Source: Chrysochromulina tobinii | Lineage: Eukaryota > Haptophyta > Prymnesiales > Chrysochromulinaceae | DNA: 29,620 nucleotides | Direction: 5' to 3' | NCBI GenBank assembly: GCA_001275005.1 | Contig: JWZX01003289.1 | Coordinates: 1 to 29,620 of the forward strand | Shown here: in pieces, positions 8,372 through 17,047 of the stretch | How positions within the stretch are numbered: the first letter of the stretch is position 1 | How the letters are laid out: each line of letters opens with the position of its first letter | Position numbers and translations under genes: made by a program | Notes under the pieces: generated by a model | Database searches by the model: none | What the model saw: the letters and a program-made list of their open reading frames with translations, nothing else | Told to the model about the DNA's origin: nothing

Positions 8372-9025
8372 CCGCCTATACCTGTGTCGAACCGACGTCC
8401 TCTGGGGGTAGTCCTCTCCTAACATGCTGGCTTCGAGACGAGAGCACACACCGGCCGTCGCTTGAAGTACCAGTCGGATATACGCTTGCGTGTCCCTGTT
8501 CCACTGTTCGTTTGAATTGCGATTACGTTTTCTGTGCGGATATGGTGGGCACTTTCTCGTTTCTGAACCCAATGGCTGTCCGCTGCATCGCAGCATCGCG
8601 GTCCGCGTGTGACCAGTGACGTCTGACGAGCACAGAAGGGCATGCCCTTTTTCTTCTTTTTCGCCGCCATGGCCACCGTCACCGTCACCACCGCCACCAT
8701 CACCACCACCGTCGCCACCGCCATCCTCGCCGCCACCCTCGCTGCCGCCAGAGCTATTAGAACGAGACACCGGGCGTCCGGGCCGCCGGCTACCAAAAGC
8801 TCCCCGCACACTACAACCGATCTACCTATCTACAGGGTGCTAAGCCGGAGTGTCTCCACGGGACCGGTGGTCGTGCGTCTTGCAGGCAAATAAACATGAT
8901 CGTGAACGTGAACATATGGTGTTTTGAACTGACCGAATTAGGATCTTGGAAGCAACTCGCTGCCTTTCGAAGTATCTTTCAGCCGTCCGTCGAACATTCG
9001 ATCGGACGAGGTACCGACATCTCCT
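8372..9025. other. Intergenic spacer with a simple-sequence tract
   Basis: Lies between two genes on the plus strand. Apart from the CCACCG-type tract at 8672-8750 I see no gene. The short frames that cross it are made only from that repeat. Confidence 0.5.
8672..8750. repeat. Degenerate (CCA/CCG)n simple repeat
   Basis: About 80 bases of irregular triplets of the type cac, cgc and cat, strongly C-rich on plus and G-rich on minus. It is probably a decayed microsatellite in non-coding DNA. Confidence 0.7.
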
Positions 9026-10759
9026 ATGCTGCTCTCCCTACGGAGCCTGCTTCTGACGTCGTCGGCGTTACAAGGTCCGTCGGCAGTGCTGCACGCACAT
9101 TCGCCAGCACTGCACGCATCTTTGGCCGCGGCACACGCGCCACAGTCGATTGTCCAGCAGCACGAGGGCCGGATGTCAAAACTGGCCATGTGCATATTAC
9201 GCCGAAGCTTCAACAGTTTGCTTGCTGGGGTGTTGAGCGCCGGCGTTTTCAATGTAGCACTACCGTCAAAGTGCAATGCTGAGGAAGACTATGATGAGGA
9301 GGAGGTTGAGGAAGCTGAGGCAGCGGAGGAAGCGGAGGAGGCCGTTGAAGCGCAGGAGGCTGTCGAGGCGAAGCTGAAGGATCTCGAGACCGAAGAGGCA
9401 GAGCTGGAGATGAAACTTGTGGAGACGCGGGCAGCTCTGAGACGGAAGGTAGCGGAGAAGGACGAGCGTATGGCGGCGAAGGAGGCTGCGCTCGAGAAGA
9501 TGGTGGCGGAGAAGGAGCAGCAGCTAGCAGAGACGCAGGCCGATCTCAAGCAGAAGGTGGTCGAGAAGGAGAAGGAGCTTGCAGAGGCGCAGGCTGCACT
9601 CTACACCAAGTTTGAGGAGTCGCAGGCTGGGCTAGAGAGGGCTGTGGCCGAGAAGGAGGCAGAGCTCAAAGCGGCGCGCGTCGAGTTCAGCAAACAAGTA
9701 GCGTATCAAGAGCGGCAACTCGCCGCAGCCCAGGAAGAGCTTTCAGCGGCGCAGGGGGCGCTTGAGGAGAAGATGAAGGACAAAGAGACGCAAGTGGCAG
9801 CACTTAAGACTTCGCTCGAAGCGCTCGAGCAGGAGAAGGCGGCGACACTCTCAGCTCTGGAGCAGGAGAAGGCGGAAGCGGCGGCCATGAAGGCGGCGGC
9901 AAACCAGCCAATCGATGTCACCGACATCAAGGACCCCAAGATCCAGATCATCGGTGGACTTGTCGCCGTGGCCGCCGTGCAGCTTGCACTCCTGAGCTCG
10001 GATAAACGAAGTCCTTTGACCATCGATGACCTCGTCGAGCCGCCACAGCCGCCGCGCAACCTCCGGGGTGTGCCCGGATACGGCGCGCCCATGCCCATGC
10101 CCGGAGACAGATCCGACACACTCAGCGGGTCCGCGGCGCGGCCGGCGTATGGGCCGGGGTACGGTGCACCCATGAGCTTGCCTGGAGACCGAGCTCGGAG
10201 AGACACCGCCACCTTTAGACAGGGTGGCTCTGGAGGGGGCTACGCCATGCCGATGCCCGGGGAACGCGCCCGGAGAGACACCGCGCTGAGGCAGGGCTCC
10301 GGAGGGGGCTACAGGGCCCCTACCGACTACAACGGCGCACCGAACCGCAACTTGGCTCCCTTCTCGTTGAATGAGCCAGTTGCGAGACCGATCGAGAGGG
10401 ATCCGCCTCGTCGGGTGGGTCGCTTCAGCGACTACAGTGCGTACGTCGCGCAGCTCGCACGGGGTGGCTCTGGCGCACAGTCTCCGAGTGGCTATGGCGC
10501 ACAGGGCCCATATGGGTATGGCGATGGCGCGCCTGAGCCAAAGCGCGACGCGCCGACGATTCTCTTTGATGAGATGCGTCAGTTCGCTGAGAGCCTCTCG
10601 CGGGACGGCTCGCCTGCACGCGAGGGACGCATGTACGGTGAGCAAGCCTATGCCAACCCATTCGAGGGTCGTGACGGCATGGTCACGCCGAGGTACCCGC
10701 CGTCGCGATCGCCCGTTGGACCGCCGCAACGCCCCGGCCCCAATGGGCTCGGCTACTGA
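9026..10759 (+). CDS. Coiled-coil membrane protein with a plastid-type multipartite presequence
   Basis: A 577-residue protein of unknown family. The N-terminus reads like three targeting signals in a row: a signal-peptide-like MLLSLRSLLLTSSALQG; a His/Ala/Ser-rich stretch without strong charge (about 18-50) that could be a transit peptide; then CILRRSFNSLLAGVLSAGVF with a twin Arg at 59-60, a hydrophobic core, and a CNA end at 83-85 followed by an acidic start (EEDYDEEE). Such a layout is known for lumenal or thylakoid proteins of secondary plastids. A Glu/Lys/Ala coiled coil covers about 86-300, one transmembrane helix about 308-325, and the C-terminal 250 residues are Gly/Pro/Arg-rich with repeats around GYGAPMPMPGDR. 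The helix-breaking tail and the single TM suggest a membrane-anchored scaffold, but the function is unknown. The targeting reading is inference; mitochondrial import is the main alternative. The upstream ATG at 9026 is chosen because it gives the signal peptide. Confidence 0.75.
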   Translation: MLLSLRSLLLTSSALQGPSAVLHAHSPALHASLAAAHAPQSIVQQHEGRMSKLAMCILRRSFNSLLAGVLSAGVFNVALPSKCNAEEDYDEEEVEEAEAAEEAEEAVEAQEAVEAKLKDLETEEAELEMKLVETRAALRRKVAEKDERMAAKEAALEKMVAEKEQQLAETQADLKQKVVEKEKELAEAQAALYTKFEESQAGLERAVAEKEAELKAARVEFSKQVAYQERQLAAAQEELSAAQGALEEKMKDKETQVAALKTSLEALEQEKAATLSALEQEKAEAAAMKAAANQPIDVTDIKDPKIQIIGGLVAVAAVQLALLSSDKRSPLTIDDLVEPPQPPRNLRGVPGYGAPMPMPGDRSDTLSGSAARPAYGPGYGAPMSLPGDRARRDTATFRQGGSGGGYAMPMPGERARRDTALRQGSGGGYRAPTDYNGAPNRNLAPFSLNEPVARPIERDPPRRVGRFSDYSAYVAQLARGGSGAQSPSGYGAQGPYGYGDGAPEPKRDAPTILFDEMRQFAESLSRDGSPAREGRMYGEQAYANPFEGRDGMVTPRYPPSRSPVGPPQRPGPNGLGY

Positions 10760-11224
10760 GCCATGAGAGAGGCGTGCAGTTTCCGGGCTGGCAGCCTGAA
10801 CAAAAAAGCTACACATGATGGGTGCGCTCGAAGTGCATGTCATCGGCTACGGGAGGCGGTTACATCAAGGCAGTGGCGTGGTCTGAGGAGATGGACACAT
10901 GACGCGTGGCACGCTGCGGTGGAGGCGGACTCATCGATGCAGACAATCGGCTTCTGGTATCGATTAACATGCCATCTCCTCACACATGAGCATGTGTTTG
11001 GTGCATGATTTGGAGCACATGAGCAGTCGGCATCTCCGGCAAGCTCTAAAACACCATGTTGGAGCAGTCTACATGTTGTACTCAGTCCTTGTGGAAGATC
11101 GTATGTACTTGATACATTACGTTTGTTCACACTTTAATAGGTGTGAAGCACATTGTGTGGCGCATTTCGCAAGTCTAGCTCGAGCCAGCCGCGTGTGACA
11201 CGGGAGCGAGGGTCGGATACCCGC
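10760..11224. other. Intergenic spacer, AT-richer in its second half
   Basis: No gene recognised. It holds a 7-bp inverted repeat at 10982-10997 (acacatg / catgtgt, two-base loop). The region from about 11040 to 11150 is richer in A/T and probably includes the COX16 promoter. Confidence 0.45.
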
Positions 11225-11512
11225 ATGACATTCCAAGTAAAGTCGCGCAGCCGCAATTCACCAAGCTTCTGGGGTCGAGCGGTGCCTTTCTTCTTCCTCA
11301 TGGGTGCAGGATGCTGGGGCTTGTCCCAATTCCTGAAATTGCCGACGCAGCTCAAAGATGAGAATCGCAAGCGCAAACAACAAGGTCGCGAAAAGTTTGA
11401 TCTTCATAAAGAGCACGAGCGACTCGAATCGCAACTCAAGGACGAGCGCGAAAACTACGATTACGTCCGAGTACCAGGACCGAGGCCAGCAGGCAGAGTG
11501 GCTGCAGATTGA
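11225..11512 (+). CDS. COX16: Cytochrome c oxidase assembly protein COX16
   Basis: A 95-residue protein from the ATG at 11225; the frame continues upstream to 11153, but those 24 residues do not match the family. COX16 is a small single-pass protein of the mitochondrial inner membrane that takes part in assembly of cytochrome oxidase, in copper delivery to the COX2 module. Seen here: a short basic N-terminus; the transmembrane segment at about 15-37 containing the family phrase PFFFLMGAGCWGLSQF; a charged helix from about 42 to 75; and the end motif NYDYVRVPGPRP, matching the family's conserved C-terminal RGPRP box. Length is close to that of the human (106 residues) and fungal proteins. The gene converges with the two-exon membrane-protein gene downstream, with about 310 bp between stop codons. 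Confidence 0.88.
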   Translation: MTFQVKSRSRNSPSFWGRAVPFFFLMGAGCWGLSQFLKLPTQLKDENRKRKQQGREKFDLHKEHERLESQLKDERENYDYVRVPGPRPAGRVAAD

Positions 11513-11826
11513 ATAGCAACTGTGACGGCGGCGATGACCATCGTTGGAAGCGCGTCGTACCAAGGCTGTTGCTTGCGCTCCTCGTGGCGTATGCGAATAA
11601 GGACTACCATCTATGAGACGCGCATGAGCCCTATGTGTTAGCACACGTCAGGTGAGGGTAGACCCTCGCGTGGGTTCAGTAGGACTACTACGTAGAGCAG
11701 GGACGATGTGTGTGTCCTCGTTTTTTCAACATGCTGATTCCTACGTTGGAGAGCCAGTAGAACACGGTTGTGTCTCTACGCGCCTCCCGTCCTACGCGAC
11801 TCACGCCCACCCGGGCAGCACGCCTC
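11513..11826. other. Short spacer between convergent genes
   Basis: Contains the 3' ends of COX16 (plus) and of the multi-pass membrane protein gene (minus). I recognise no other element. Confidence 0.5.
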
Positions 11827-14511
11827 TCAGCCCGCGGCCGTCGACGCGATCTGGTAGCGTAAGAACCACTCGACGATCGTGAGAGGCAAAAATACAAGAT
11901 TGAGCGGGAAGGCGATGTTGAAGCCGGACGAGATCTGGCTGCACACGCCGACGGCGGCGAGCGTGTACCCGAGTACCTCGTCAAGGTACCCGTTGTATCC
12001 CGTCACGTTCCCCTCCTCGTCCTTCTCCTCCTCGAACCAACTCGCGATCTTCTCCCTCACCGTCTTTGGGATCCAGGGTATCCAGTTGATGAGGTCCATG
12101 TCGATGATGAAGCCCATGAGCGCGATGGCGAACATGCGGCCACCACGCAGGCCCGAGTACACGGACGCCAGAATCTCGGCCACTTTCCATGCGACGTACA
12201 CCACGAGCAGGTTGAGTGTCGAGTTGATGATGGTCGGGATCCATTTCCACAGCTTCGGGTCGATGGCGAGCTCGAGCAGACCCGAGAGGACGCGCGCAAA
12301 GGAAGGCTTGATGGTCTCAGCGAGCCCAAGGGCGAGCGCGACGATCTGGGCGAATTGGAGCGAGAGCGTCGCGAGAACGGCCATGTAGGCCGACCAAAGG
12401 GATCCGATGGCCGTCTCGAGTCTCTTTGGCTCCTTGATGTGACTGAGCGCGAGGAACATCTTGCGCTGGGCGAACTCAGCGTACCTGATAAAGGCGATCA
12501 CATCGGCAATCAAGTTGAATCAAGTTCAACCAAGGGCAATCAAGGGCAATCAAGGGAATTGAAGGTCAATCAAGGGCAATCAATGGCAAACAAGGGCGTA
12601 CCTAACGGCCGAGGGCGCATGCGAGGCGATCAATGGCAATCATCGGCAATCAAGGGCGATCATCGGCAATCAAGGGCAATCATACTTCTCCTCGGCGAAG
12701 AGCTCCTCGGCAATCAAGGGCAATGAAGGGCAATCATACTTCTCCTCAGCGAAGAGCTCCTCGGCCGTCTTGTGTTCATCATTTGGATTGAGGGCCGCCT
12801 CAGCCTCGTCCTTTTCGTTCGCTTCGTTGAGCGCCTTGAGCTCATTGTAGACGAACAAGACGTCGGCGATCACCCGATCACCGCCCATGTTGCGGAAGGC
12901 CTCGACGGCCGCGAGCGAGGCGACGTAGGTGCCTCCGAAGAAGCAGAGGATCACGCCAAAGACCATGGTCATCACCTTCTTCGGCGCCCAGGTATAGAAG
13001 AAGTAGGCGGCTCGGAAGAGTTTCTCGTACAAGGGGAGCAGGCAGCAGAAGACCCGCCAGATGAACTTGAGGCACCCGAGGATAGGCCCGTTGAGGAACG
13101 CGAGGGTCTTCACGACCTTCAATTGCAAGGGCGCGTCCTTGTCCTGAAGGAGCACGCTGAGTGCTTGGCCTTCTTCGAGCTTCGCGGTGGCAAGGGCCTG
13201 GGCATCGGCAAGCTCCTGCTTCGCGTTGGCGAGCTTGGACTGGACGTCGTTCGCGAGCTCCATGGCGTCCGCGATTGCGTCCTCGGTCTGGTCCTTGAGC
13301 TGCTCATAGCTGACCTTGTCCTTCGTGCCAAAGCTCTCGAGTAAGCCCATTTGAACCAGGACGGACTCGCGGGGTGGTTTGAGTTGTGACGAGCTGGGGG
13401 CCCCTTGCAGAAGAGGCCTTATTGTCGAATCGTCGTCCTCTTCCTTGTCGTCGTCCTCATCGGCAGCGCGCAGCGTGACCGGCGCTTGAGGTGTCTCGGC
13501 TGTGCGCGGTGGCGCTTGAGGTGTCTCGGCTGGGCGCGGTGGCGCTTGAGGTGTCTCGGCTGGGCGCGGTGTGACGGCTGCGAGGGAGGCTGGCTTTGTG
13601 ATTTCGAGTACGGTGCAGGAGACACCCGTGACGCTCGAGAGCATAGCGGTCGCGCGGCTGGGGCTGCTCGTCGCGCTGGCCACCTTCGAATGGACTGAGG
13701 CTGCCGTGGCCGCGTCCGTCTGGATGCTCATGTCGATGATGACGCTGCCCGAAGTGACAGTCAGCGCCACCGCCGACGGGTCGACGCCCGCCTCGGCGGC
13801 GATTGCTCGAGCGATCTCATCTTGCACGCTCGGCGTGAAAGAGGAGACGTCGCCGTCGAGCTTGAGAGTCGATGAGATGACGCTCACCGCTGTCGGGGGT
13901 GCGGCCGTCGACTGCTCTGACCGTGGGCCTTCATTGCGGGCGGATGTGTCAGGCGGCAGCTCAGATGAAGGCACTACTACTCGAGCCGCCGCCAACGATG
14001 GAGCAGGTGCTAAAACTGGTGCTGGAGCCATTGAAAGAGCCATCGGAGGAGCCGCCGCAGATGATGCCGAAGCCGCCGGAGCCGTCGCAGGCGGCTCAGG
14101 TGCCACCATGGCTGAACCAGGCGCCGACGGATCCGCTGCAGGTGGTACTTCAGGCGCTGCCGAAACCTCCATAGGTGGTGAAAGGTCCGCCGGAGGCACC
14201 AAGGGTGGTTCAGGCGCGACCGGAGGCGCGACCGGAGGCACCAATGTTGGTTCCGCTCTTCGCTCCTGCCTCGCCCGACTCGCGGCGAGAAAGTCGTTCG
14301 TATTCTCCTCAGTCGGCTTAGGAGTGAGCGCGGCTGCAGCGGCCCTCGCCGCGCTTTTGCCAAATGACAGCGACCGCTGGACGATGCCTGCGCCAGAGGC
14401 TCGACGAGTCGGCTCATCATCGACAGAGCCAGCTGCACTCACCGCAGGTGTCGCGCCGGACGAGGGAGTGCTGCGTTTGGTGAAACTGAGAGAGCGTAGA
14501 ACGGCTGACAT
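11827..14511 (-). CDS. Large multi-pass membrane protein, two exons (join 14511-12740 and 12484-11827)
   Basis: Two minus-strand frames join cleanly through a GT-AG intron (12739-12485): exon 1 ends GAGAA, exon 2 begins GTACGCTGAG, giving EEKYAEFAQRK and a protein of 809 residues. Without splicing a stop follows at 12670. Residues 1-205 are Pro/Ala-rich with two RSLSF motifs. About 206-304 (LKLDGDVSSFTPSVQDEIA, then a GVDPSAVALTV segment) resembles a small alpha/beta domain that I recall as frequent in haptophyte and dinoflagellate proteins. Three 10-residue repeats (AETPQAPPRP type) follow, then an acidic run, an amphipathic Ala/Glu helix at about 395-450, and from about 460 several hydrophobic segments, including a GVILCFFGGTYVASLAAVEAF stretch and, in exon 2, about four more. 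The termini and loops give no catalytic motif. I do not recognise the family; a membrane-shaping or transport role would be a guess. Confidence 0.75.
12485..12739 (-). other. Spliceosomal intron (255 bp) made largely of a minisatellite
   Basis: Donor AA|GTATGATT at 12740/12739 and acceptor TTTATCAG|GTAC at 12485/12484, on the minus strand. Joining them restores a continuous frame between two hydrophobic coding regions that otherwise sit in different frames with stops between them. A second identical donor lies 54 bp further in, at 12685, and would add 18 residues in frame. Confidence 0.75.
12505..12735. repeat. Minisatellite with a ggcaatcaag-type 10-bp unit
   Basis: The plus strand repeats ggcaatcaag with variants (ggcaatcatc, ggcgatcatc, gtcaatcaag), interrupted at about 12596-12627. 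It fills most of the intron and reaches both donor copies. Confidence 0.85.
12672..12764. repeat. 54-bp tandem duplication spanning the exon-intron boundary
   Basis: The block beginning aagggcaatcatacttctcc occurs at 12672 and 12726. The copies differ at one base over the coding part (ctcggcg versus ctcagcg). Each contains the exon end coding AEELFAEEK and a full GTATGA donor, so the splice site itself is duplicated with a period of 18 codons. Confidence 0.85.
13481..13570. repeat. Three 30-bp tandem units in exon 1
   Basis: Unit ggcgcttgaggtgtctcggc plus tgggcgcggt, at 13481, 13511 and 13541. The copies differ at one base. It encodes the 10-residue Pro-rich repeat AETPQAPPRP on the minus strand. 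Confidence 0.9.
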
Positions 14512-15106
14512 CGTGCTTCAGGTTGTGCCGCACACGACAAGGCACCGCTGCTCCGGGGCGGCGCTGTAGACGGCGCTGTTGACGCGGTCTGCGCACACTC
14601 GACATTGGAATTGTTACTCTCGAATAATTTTGTTTAGCCAGTCGGACCAGCATGCATCGATCATGTAACCGCAAGCCGCATTCCGCGGCATTCAGACATT
14701 TCCCGAAAACCATTCAACCACATGTATCAACTAGCAGATGAATCCCAAAGGGGGTTCCGCGCTCAGCCACTGGTAGCGGCCTGGCAGCAGCAATTGGGCA
14801 GCAGCGCAGCCGCCAACGCAGGACTTGGACGCCCTGCTTTTGTGTGGTTGCCTAAAGATCCGTCTATCAGGCGGGGATGGAAATCCCCGCCAATTGACGA
14901 CATGCACACACTCACGGTACCGTAACACAGGTTTCGGCGAAACACTGACCTCATCTCGGCTCAGCCAATTAGGTACCGTTGGCTCATGCTCAGCCCGGGG
15001 AACTCTCCCCCCTGGCTCACTGGCTCCGAAGTGGGAAGCGCCACAGCCCCCACTGACGCATGCCCGTCATCACAAGCTTCCTCCGAGTCACCCGGACTTG
15101 ACTTCC
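14512..15106. other. Intergenic spacer with a strong hairpin and a palindrome
   Basis: Lies between the stop of the alcohol dehydrogenase gene (15107) and the start of the membrane-protein gene (14511), both on minus. No gene recognised. It includes the hairpin at 14871-14890 and a 10-bp palindrome acggtaccgt at 14914-14923. Confidence 0.5.
14871..14890. repeat. Perfect 8-bp stem, GGAA-loop hairpin
   Basis: gcggggat pairs with atccccgc across the four-base loop ggaa. It lies about 220 bp beyond the alcohol dehydrogenase stop codon and could fold in that transcript's 3' region. The role is unproven. Confidence 0.55.
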
Positions 15107-16372
15107 CTAACACCACCGGCACAAGCACAGCAGTCCGCAGATGCCGCCGATGATGGCTGAGAGGGTCAGCGGCGGCGCGGGCGGCCCGAGGTTCGGCGGC
15201 GCGGCCTCCGCGCAGCGCTTGAAGGCGTCCTCGTTAAGCGAGCCGGCGATGTCGAGGACGAAGCGCGCGCCGCTCTCGTTGCACTTCTCGAGCTCCTCGT
15301 AGACGCGGTTGAGGTTCTCGACGGGCACGACCTTGATGAATGGCTTGATGCCGTGCTTGTCGCAGAGGTCGATGACGGCCTGCGTGGCCTCGATGCCGCC
15401 AATGCCCGAGCCCGCGACGCGCGAACGCCCGCAGCAGAGGCCGTTCACGACCATGCCCGCGATGAGGCCCGTGTTGAGCCCCAGCATGATCTGCCGGCCG
15501 CCGCCCGAGAGCAGAGCCGTGTAGGGCGAGTAGTCATGCTCGCTTGGGATCGTGTTCAGCACGAGGTCGAGCGCGCGTGCGCGGCGCGCGCGCAGCATCT
15601 GCTCGGCGTCCGTCGACACGATGACCTCGTCCGCGCCGCACTCGCGCGCAAAGTCGGCCTTGCCCGCCGTGCGCGTGATGGCCGTGACGACGCAGCCCAG
15701 CGCCTTGGCGATGCGGATGCCCATCTGCCCGAGGCCGCCGACGCCGACGATCGCGACGCGCGTGCCCTTGCCGGCGCCGTAGCGGCGCAGCGGGTCGAAG
15801 AGCGTCACGCCCGCGCACATGACGGGCCCGGCGCACTCGAGCGGGTACGTCTTCGGGATGATGACGGCGAAGCGCTCGTGGACGACCATCTTGTCAGAAT
15901 ATCCCCCCAGTGTGTGCTGCGGCGCGCCGGGCCCCGTCGCGGCGCGGCCCGAGAAGTCCTTGCCGTTGTAAGTCGCGACCTGTTTGCTGCACTTCTGCTC
16001 CTCGCCGCGCTTGCATGCCGCGCACGTGAGGCACGAGTCGACCATGCAACCCACTCCGACGTGGTCTCCAACCTTCACGCGCGTGACCGCGTCGCCGACG
16101 GCCACAGCGACGCCCGCGAGCTCGTGGCCCGGGACGCACGGGTAGCACTTGCCCGTCAGCGCCGCGAGCTGACCCTGCGCCGAGTGCAAATCCGTGTGGC
16201 ACACGCCGCAGTACTTCATGTCGAGCAGGACGTCGTTGGGCCCGACGGCGCGGCGCTGAAAGCGCACGGGCTGGAAGTTGCACTTAGCGTCGGCGGTGGC
16301 CATGCAGAGCACGTTCACGGCGCCCTTGGACGCGTCAGCGAGAGGCGACACGGGAATGGTGCTCTCCGCCAT
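15107..16372 (-). CDS. Zinc-dependent alcohol dehydrogenase, cinnamyl-alcohol/YahK type, with hydrophobic C-terminal tail
   Basis: A 421-residue medium-chain dehydrogenase; the ATG at 16372 has purine -3 and G +4. It should interconvert alcohols and aldehydes with NAD(P)H. Visible features: catalytic zinc ligands Cys58 (in CGVCHTDLH), His83-Glu84 (PGHELAG) and Cys166 (PVMCAG); structural-zinc cysteines 114, 117, 120 and 128; the Rossmann loop GVGGLGQMG at 200-208; and ITRTAGK shortly after the second beta strand, where a Thr-Arg and Lys favour NADPH as in cinnamyl alcohol dehydrogenases. The normal domain ends near FVLDIAGSL (about 372-380). A Pro-rich linker and a hydrophobic run of about 16-20 residues (LTLSAIIGGICGLLCLC) then end the protein, which is longer than the usual 350-residue members. 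This looks like a tail anchor. The substrate cannot be inferred. Neighbours are unrelated. Confidence 0.9.
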   Translation of the reverse strand: MAESTIPVSPLADASKGAVNVLCMATADAKCNFQPVRFQRRAVGPNDVLLDMKYCGVCHTDLHSAQGQLAALTGKCYPCVPGHELAGVAVAVGDAVTRVKVGDHVGVGCMVDSCLTCAACKRGEEQKCSKQVATYNGKDFSGRAATGPGAPQHTLGGYSDKMVVHERFAVIIPKTYPLECAGPVMCAGVTLFDPLRRYGAGKGTRVAIVGVGGLGQMGIRIAKALGCVVTAITRTAGKADFARECGADEVIVSTDAEQMLRARRARALDLVLNTIPSEHDYSPYTALLSGGGRQIMLGLNTGLIAGMVVNGLCCGRSRVAGSGIGGIEATQAVIDLCDKHGIKPFIKVVPVENLNRVYEELEKCNESGARFVLDIAGSLNEDAFKRCAEAAPPNLGPPAPPLTLSAIIGGICGLLCLCRWC

Positions 16373-17047
16373 GTTACGCGACAACGTGTTACGTTAGTTC
16401 GTCGTGTTCGGGTGACCGTGAAAGACTAACGGAAACCTCTTTGATCACACTGACCAAGCGCGTCAATAGCGCAGCACACTACGGTCAATACGCAGTGGAG
16501 TCGCCTCGATCGCGACGCCTACAGAAACAGACGCCGACGGAGTACAGTACACAACTTACAAGTTTGGATAGGATTGTTTCCTTTTCCGGAAGCACGGCAC
16601 GGCTTGCGTAGTAGGCGGCCTCGTCACTCGCACTTGCCTCTGCAAGTGCCCCCATGTTCACACCACCGTGCGGTTGCACTTTCCCTTACACGGTGACCGC
16701 GTTGCAGACGAGTTGCAATGCCACGGAGACGACGCGGCTTGCGTGGAAAAGTTTCGTCGACGCGGGGCGAGTTTGCCCCGAACATTCAATTCCCAAACAG
16801 GTGTAGGGGTGGGGCCTTATGAACATGAAAAAAAGTAGACCACTCCCCCTTGGGTCAACCATTCAATTCCCAAACAGGTGTAGGGGTGGGGCCTTATAAA
16901 CATGAAAAATAGTAGACCACTCCCCCTTGGGTCAAGGAAGGTGCTCCCCAAAACCCCTGTAATAGTACGAAACGGACGTGTAGATCGTCGCACTCGCACA
17001 CTGCCACTCTCAAAACTCTGCTGCAACATCCGTACATGCCACATCGC
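16373..17047. other. Intergenic spacer with a duplicated 77-bp block
   Basis: Lies between two minus-strand genes. A 56-codon frame from an ATG at 16655 (minus, to about 16485) has no recognisable content and is probably chance. The main feature is the tandem repeat at 16783-16936. Confidence 0.5.
16783..16936. repeat. Two 77-bp direct tandem repeats
   Basis: Copies start at 16783 and 16860 with cattcaattcccaaacagg. They are nearly identical, differing in ttatgaac/ttataaac and in the A-run that follows. Each ends in cactcccccttgggtcaa. There are no terminal inverted repeats or coding potential. Confidence 0.9.

Noticed and set aside
7781-8809. Long minus-strand open frame (342 codons) overlapping the PRMT gene
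   Set aside because: It is antisense to well-conserved PRMT sequence, starts in a simple repeat and has no recognisable domain; an antisense shadow of GC-rich coding DNA.
8642-8893. Frame with a membrane-like MATVTVTTATITTT sequence
   Set aside because: Created by the CCA/CCG simple repeat; no conservation signal is visible.
13571-14569. Plus-strand Ser/Ala/Gly-rich frame of 332 codons
   Set aside because: Antisense to the Pro/Ala-rich N-terminus of the two-exon membrane protein; low complexity only.
15353-16429. Plus-strand frame of 358 codons opposite the alcohol dehydrogenase
   Set aside because: Rich in Ala, Arg, His and Asp as expected from antisense of a high-GC gene; the minus-strand enzyme is unmistakable.
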